The position numbers and the translations under genes were made by a program. 64,000 bases of DNA from Paenibacillus auburnensis (GTDB taxonomy: Bacteria > Bacillota > Bacilli > Paenibacillales > Paenibacillaceae): NCBI RefSeq assembly GCF_927798115.1, contig NZ_CAKMMG010000001.1, positions 2,232,001 through 2,296,000 of the forward strand. The letters are read 5' to 3'. Below the pieces are notes generated by a model. The model was given only the letters and a program-made list of their open reading frames with translations, was not told the origin of the DNA and searched no databases. Positions 62,248-64,000 of this stretch are shown one piece after another. Within the stretch, counting starts at the first letter, position 1. Each line of letters opens with the position of its first letter.

Positions 62248-62300
62248 AAAAGATAAACACTAAAGATAAAAAGATAAAAAGATAAAAAGATAAAACTAAA
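62248..62300 (+). repeat. Short AT-rich tandem repeat
   Basis: About four to five copies of AAAGATAA/GATAAAAA units in a row. They are located after the stop of the small membrane gene at 62334, which reads away from it. This is simple low-complexity sequence with no evident function. Confidence 0.6.
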
Positions 62301-62333
62301 CATAAAAACATCAGCGGCAAAAACCCCGCCTGC

Positions 62334-62594
62334 TTATTTGATAAAGCTAACAATAATTAATACTAAGAATAAAACGGGGATACCGAACATCACAGCATAA
62401 CCAATATACCGGATAGGAGCCGGCAGGGTATCCAAATCCACCCTCCGCGGAGGGCCACCGGCCTCAATCTTCTGCTGCGGAAGTAACTGATCATCTATAT
62501 AGGCGGTTTGACGTTCCGTAACGGCTGTGCCCGCTAGCTTCCTGGCAGGCACAAGCTTTTCATATTCGGACTGTTCAGGATCTGTATGACTCAT
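62334..62594 (-). CDS. Small single-span membrane protein
   Basis: 86 residues from ATG 62594 (AAAGGAGTG 6-8 nt upstream; two earlier ATG codons are too close to the site). An acidic/polar cytoplasmic start (SHTDPEQSEYEKLVPARKLA, GTAVTERQTAYIDDQLLPQQ, KIEAGGPPRRVDLDTLPAPI) is followed by one C-terminal helix IGYAVMFGIPVLFLVLIIVS. No known family; tail-anchored topology is likely. Confidence 0.7.
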   Translation of the reverse strand: MSHTDPEQSEYEKLVPARKLAGTAVTERQTAYIDDQLLPQQKIEAGGPPRRVDLDTLPAPIRYIGYAVMFGIPVLFLVLIIVSFIK

Positions 62595-62699
62595 ACACAT
62601 CACTCCTTTCCGATTAGGAACCTCTGCAAGGATTCACTCTATACTTCCCCTATTTCCAATAATATTACATTTTTATCCAAGTAATTTCAATAATCTTAA

Positions 62700-63338
62700 T
62701 CAAGCCTTCCGCACAGGATGCCGCAGAATCGTCTTCAGCTTGGCTGTCTCTGTTTTGCGTGGGTCAGAGAGGTAAATTTCATGATGCCGTCTGGCATCTG
62801 ACAGGTCGCACAGCAGATCATGCTCTGCGATGTAGCTGTTCATTTTGGCAACTGTTGCGGGCTCGTTATCAAAGCTGCCAATATGCATACACTGCACGCA
62901 TAGTCCCTCTGTGAATGTTACAAGTCCAGCCTTGGAGACATCAACCTGCGGCTTTTTCCGTTTCACTGCTTCGACCGCGGTGGCAAATACCTGTTCATTC
63001 ACGAAATCAGGCTGGCGGATCATAGCTGTCCAGCTGAAGGTATCCTTGCTCGTGAGGTCCACTCCGCGGAGTCCCTCCTGCCACCACAGCCCCTCCAGCG
63101 GGGGCACCACATACTCAAAATAGCCGTGCGGCGCTGGCCCGTTTTTGGGTGACATTTTAATTGTATAGGATAGAGCATATAGCGTCTCCACAGCCTTTTG
63201 ATATTCGCCCTCCGGATCATTTGGGTTGCCGTGCCCGTTTACCTGAATAAAGGTCATCGCCGGAACATCAATGATACCGGGTTCAGTCTTTGGCTGATAC
63301 AGTTCTTTATTGGTTTTTTTATAATCCATTTTGTCCAT
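62700..63338 (-). CDS. GyrI-like small-molecule-binding domain protein
   Basis: 212 residues; AAAGGAG 8 nt before ATG 63338. The sequence IDVPAMTFIQVNGHGNPNDP, EGEYQKAVETLYALSYTIKM, YFEYVVPPLEGLWWQEG, FSWTAMIRQPDFVNEQVFAT and CVQCMHIGSFDNEPATVAKM follows the GyrI-like/SOUL-type domain found with BmrR and Rob. There is no DNA-binding part. It may bind or detoxify small cationic or electrophilic compounds. It stands alone. Confidence 0.82.
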   Translation of the reverse strand: MDKMDYKKTNKELYQPKTEPGIIDVPAMTFIQVNGHGNPNDPEGEYQKAVETLYALSYTIKMSPKNGPAPHGYFEYVVPPLEGLWWQEGLRGVDLTSKDTFSWTAMIRQPDFVNEQVFATAVEAVKRKKPQVDVSKAGLVTFTEGLCVQCMHIGSFDNEPATVAKMNSYIAEHDLLCDLSDARRHHEIYLSDPRKTETAKLKTILRHPVRKA

Positions 63339-63491
63339 ATCTACACTCCTTTGAATGTGTACCTATTTCTATTCTATCAACCCTAAATAGACATCTGTAT
63401 GTCATATTCCAAGGAGGGCAGGAAATTCAGTCTTCACTTCCTTTTTTACTCTTCCCATCCCGGTCTGCTATGATGAAATTGGAGGCGACGG

Positions 63492-64000
63492 ATGATGAAC
63501 ATGGAGCTAATTACGATTGCACATTGGGATGATAAGCTGTGGAGATCTATCGAGCCGGTATACCGGGAGGCTTTTCCCAGCGGGGCGAAACCGGAAGGTA
63601 TCCTGCGCAGTATGCTGGACCGGGGAATTGCCCATATCCATGCAGGCCTTATAGATGGACAAGCAGTTGCAATGGCTGTAACGGGAATAGTGAATGGTGC
63701 GGAAGGGAAACGTCTTATTATAGATTATCTGGCGGTCAGCCGGGAGCTGCGCGGCCGTGGGGCCGGGACGGTGTTTCTGGATCTGATCCTAGACTGGGCA
63801 AAACAAACTAATAACGTACTGGGCGTCATTATAGAGGCAGAATCGGGGAGCTCGGAGACTCATGCACAGCGTATTCACTTCTGGGAGAAAAACGGCTTCA
63901 TCTTAACCCCTTATGTGCATCAGTACATCTGGGTTCCGGAGCCATATCAGGCCATGCTGAAACCGCTGGAGCAGAGCGCACAGGTAGAGGACAACGGTGA
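63492..64000 (+). CDS. GNAT-family acetyltransferase, 3' end outside the window
   Basis: ATG 63492 behind GGAGG, open for 169 codons to the right edge. The start is MMNMELITIAHWDDKLWRSI, then AFPSGAKPEGILRSMLDRGI, GLIDGQAVAMAVTGIVNGA, and the acetyl-CoA segment IIDYLAVSRELRGRGAGTVF (RGRGAG), followed by IHFWEKNGFILTP. Substrate unknown. Confidence 0.85.
   Translation, partial: MMNMELITIAHWDDKLWRSIEPVYREAFPSGAKPEGILRSMLDRGIAHIHAGLIDGQAVAMAVTGIVNGAEGKRLIIDYLAVSRELRGRGAGTVFLDLILDWAKQTNNVLGVIIEAESGSSETHAQRIHFWEKNGFILTPYVHQYIWVPEPYQAMLKPLEQSAQVEDNG

Noticed and set aside
62016-62303. 95-residue open frame on the minus strand
   Set aside because: It reads straight through the 117-bp palindrome and simple repeats and has no ribosome site.

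Overview
The window comes from a Gram-positive, endospore-forming bacterium, most likely a Paenibacillus (inference). The basis is mixed codon use with moderate GC content, strong AGGAGG-type ribosome binding sites, frequent TTG and GTG starts, SOS boxes of the Bacillus LexA type, a PyrR-attenuated pyr operon, SLH-anchored proteases, and sporulation proteins of the YjcZ, CgeB and NucB types.

Left end (1-5.9 kb): three minus-strand genes form a likely operon of a PuuP-like APC amine/amino-acid importer, an SCP2-like protein and a class-III aminotransferase cut by the window edge. They are followed by a large STAND/BTAD regulator. Plus strand 6.2-13.9 kb: two secreted subtilases. The first carries a domain inserted inside its catalytic domain and a frameshift near its end. 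The second is a Vpr/lactocepin-like enzyme with PA and three SLH domains.

Minus strand 13.9-23.9 kb: a pseudaminic-acid pathway (PseB, an extra epimerase, PseC, SpsF-type cytidylyltransferase, PseG, PseH, PseI) joined to a GT2 and a GT-B glycosyltransferase. The operon is preceded by a good sigma-K promoter match. Next to it lie a CgeB-family glycosyltransferase and a divergent gene for a small beta-rich protein. Together they look like a late-sporulation, spore-surface glycosylation locus.

24.6-35.3 kb, minus strand: an intracellular hemicellulose-oligosaccharide island with GH120, GH127, GH3, a frameshifted PTS EIIC and an AraC regulator fused to a GH39 enzyme. It has cre-like sites and an IS3-family remnant.

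35.5-52.6 kb: small housekeeping and stress genes with three tRNAs. Three LexA-box candidates precede a YolD-like gene, a two-gene unit with a LexA-like helix-turn-helix, and a lone ImmA/IrrE protease. Also here are GH26-PA14 mannanase, NucB nuclease, two YjcZ paralogues, YjfB with a sigma-D-like promoter, ComB, pirin, an ECF sigma/anti-sigma pair, a frameshifted LRR gene and a decayed stretch next to the tRNAs.

52.7-62 kb: the pyrimidine operon pyrR-pyrB-pyrC-carA-carB-pyrF-pyrE, with a complete sigma-A promoter, PyrR-binding loop, attenuator and end terminator. pyrK, pyrD and pyrP are absent from it. The right end holds a 117-bp nested palindrome, two small genes and a GNAT acetyltransferase cut by the edge.
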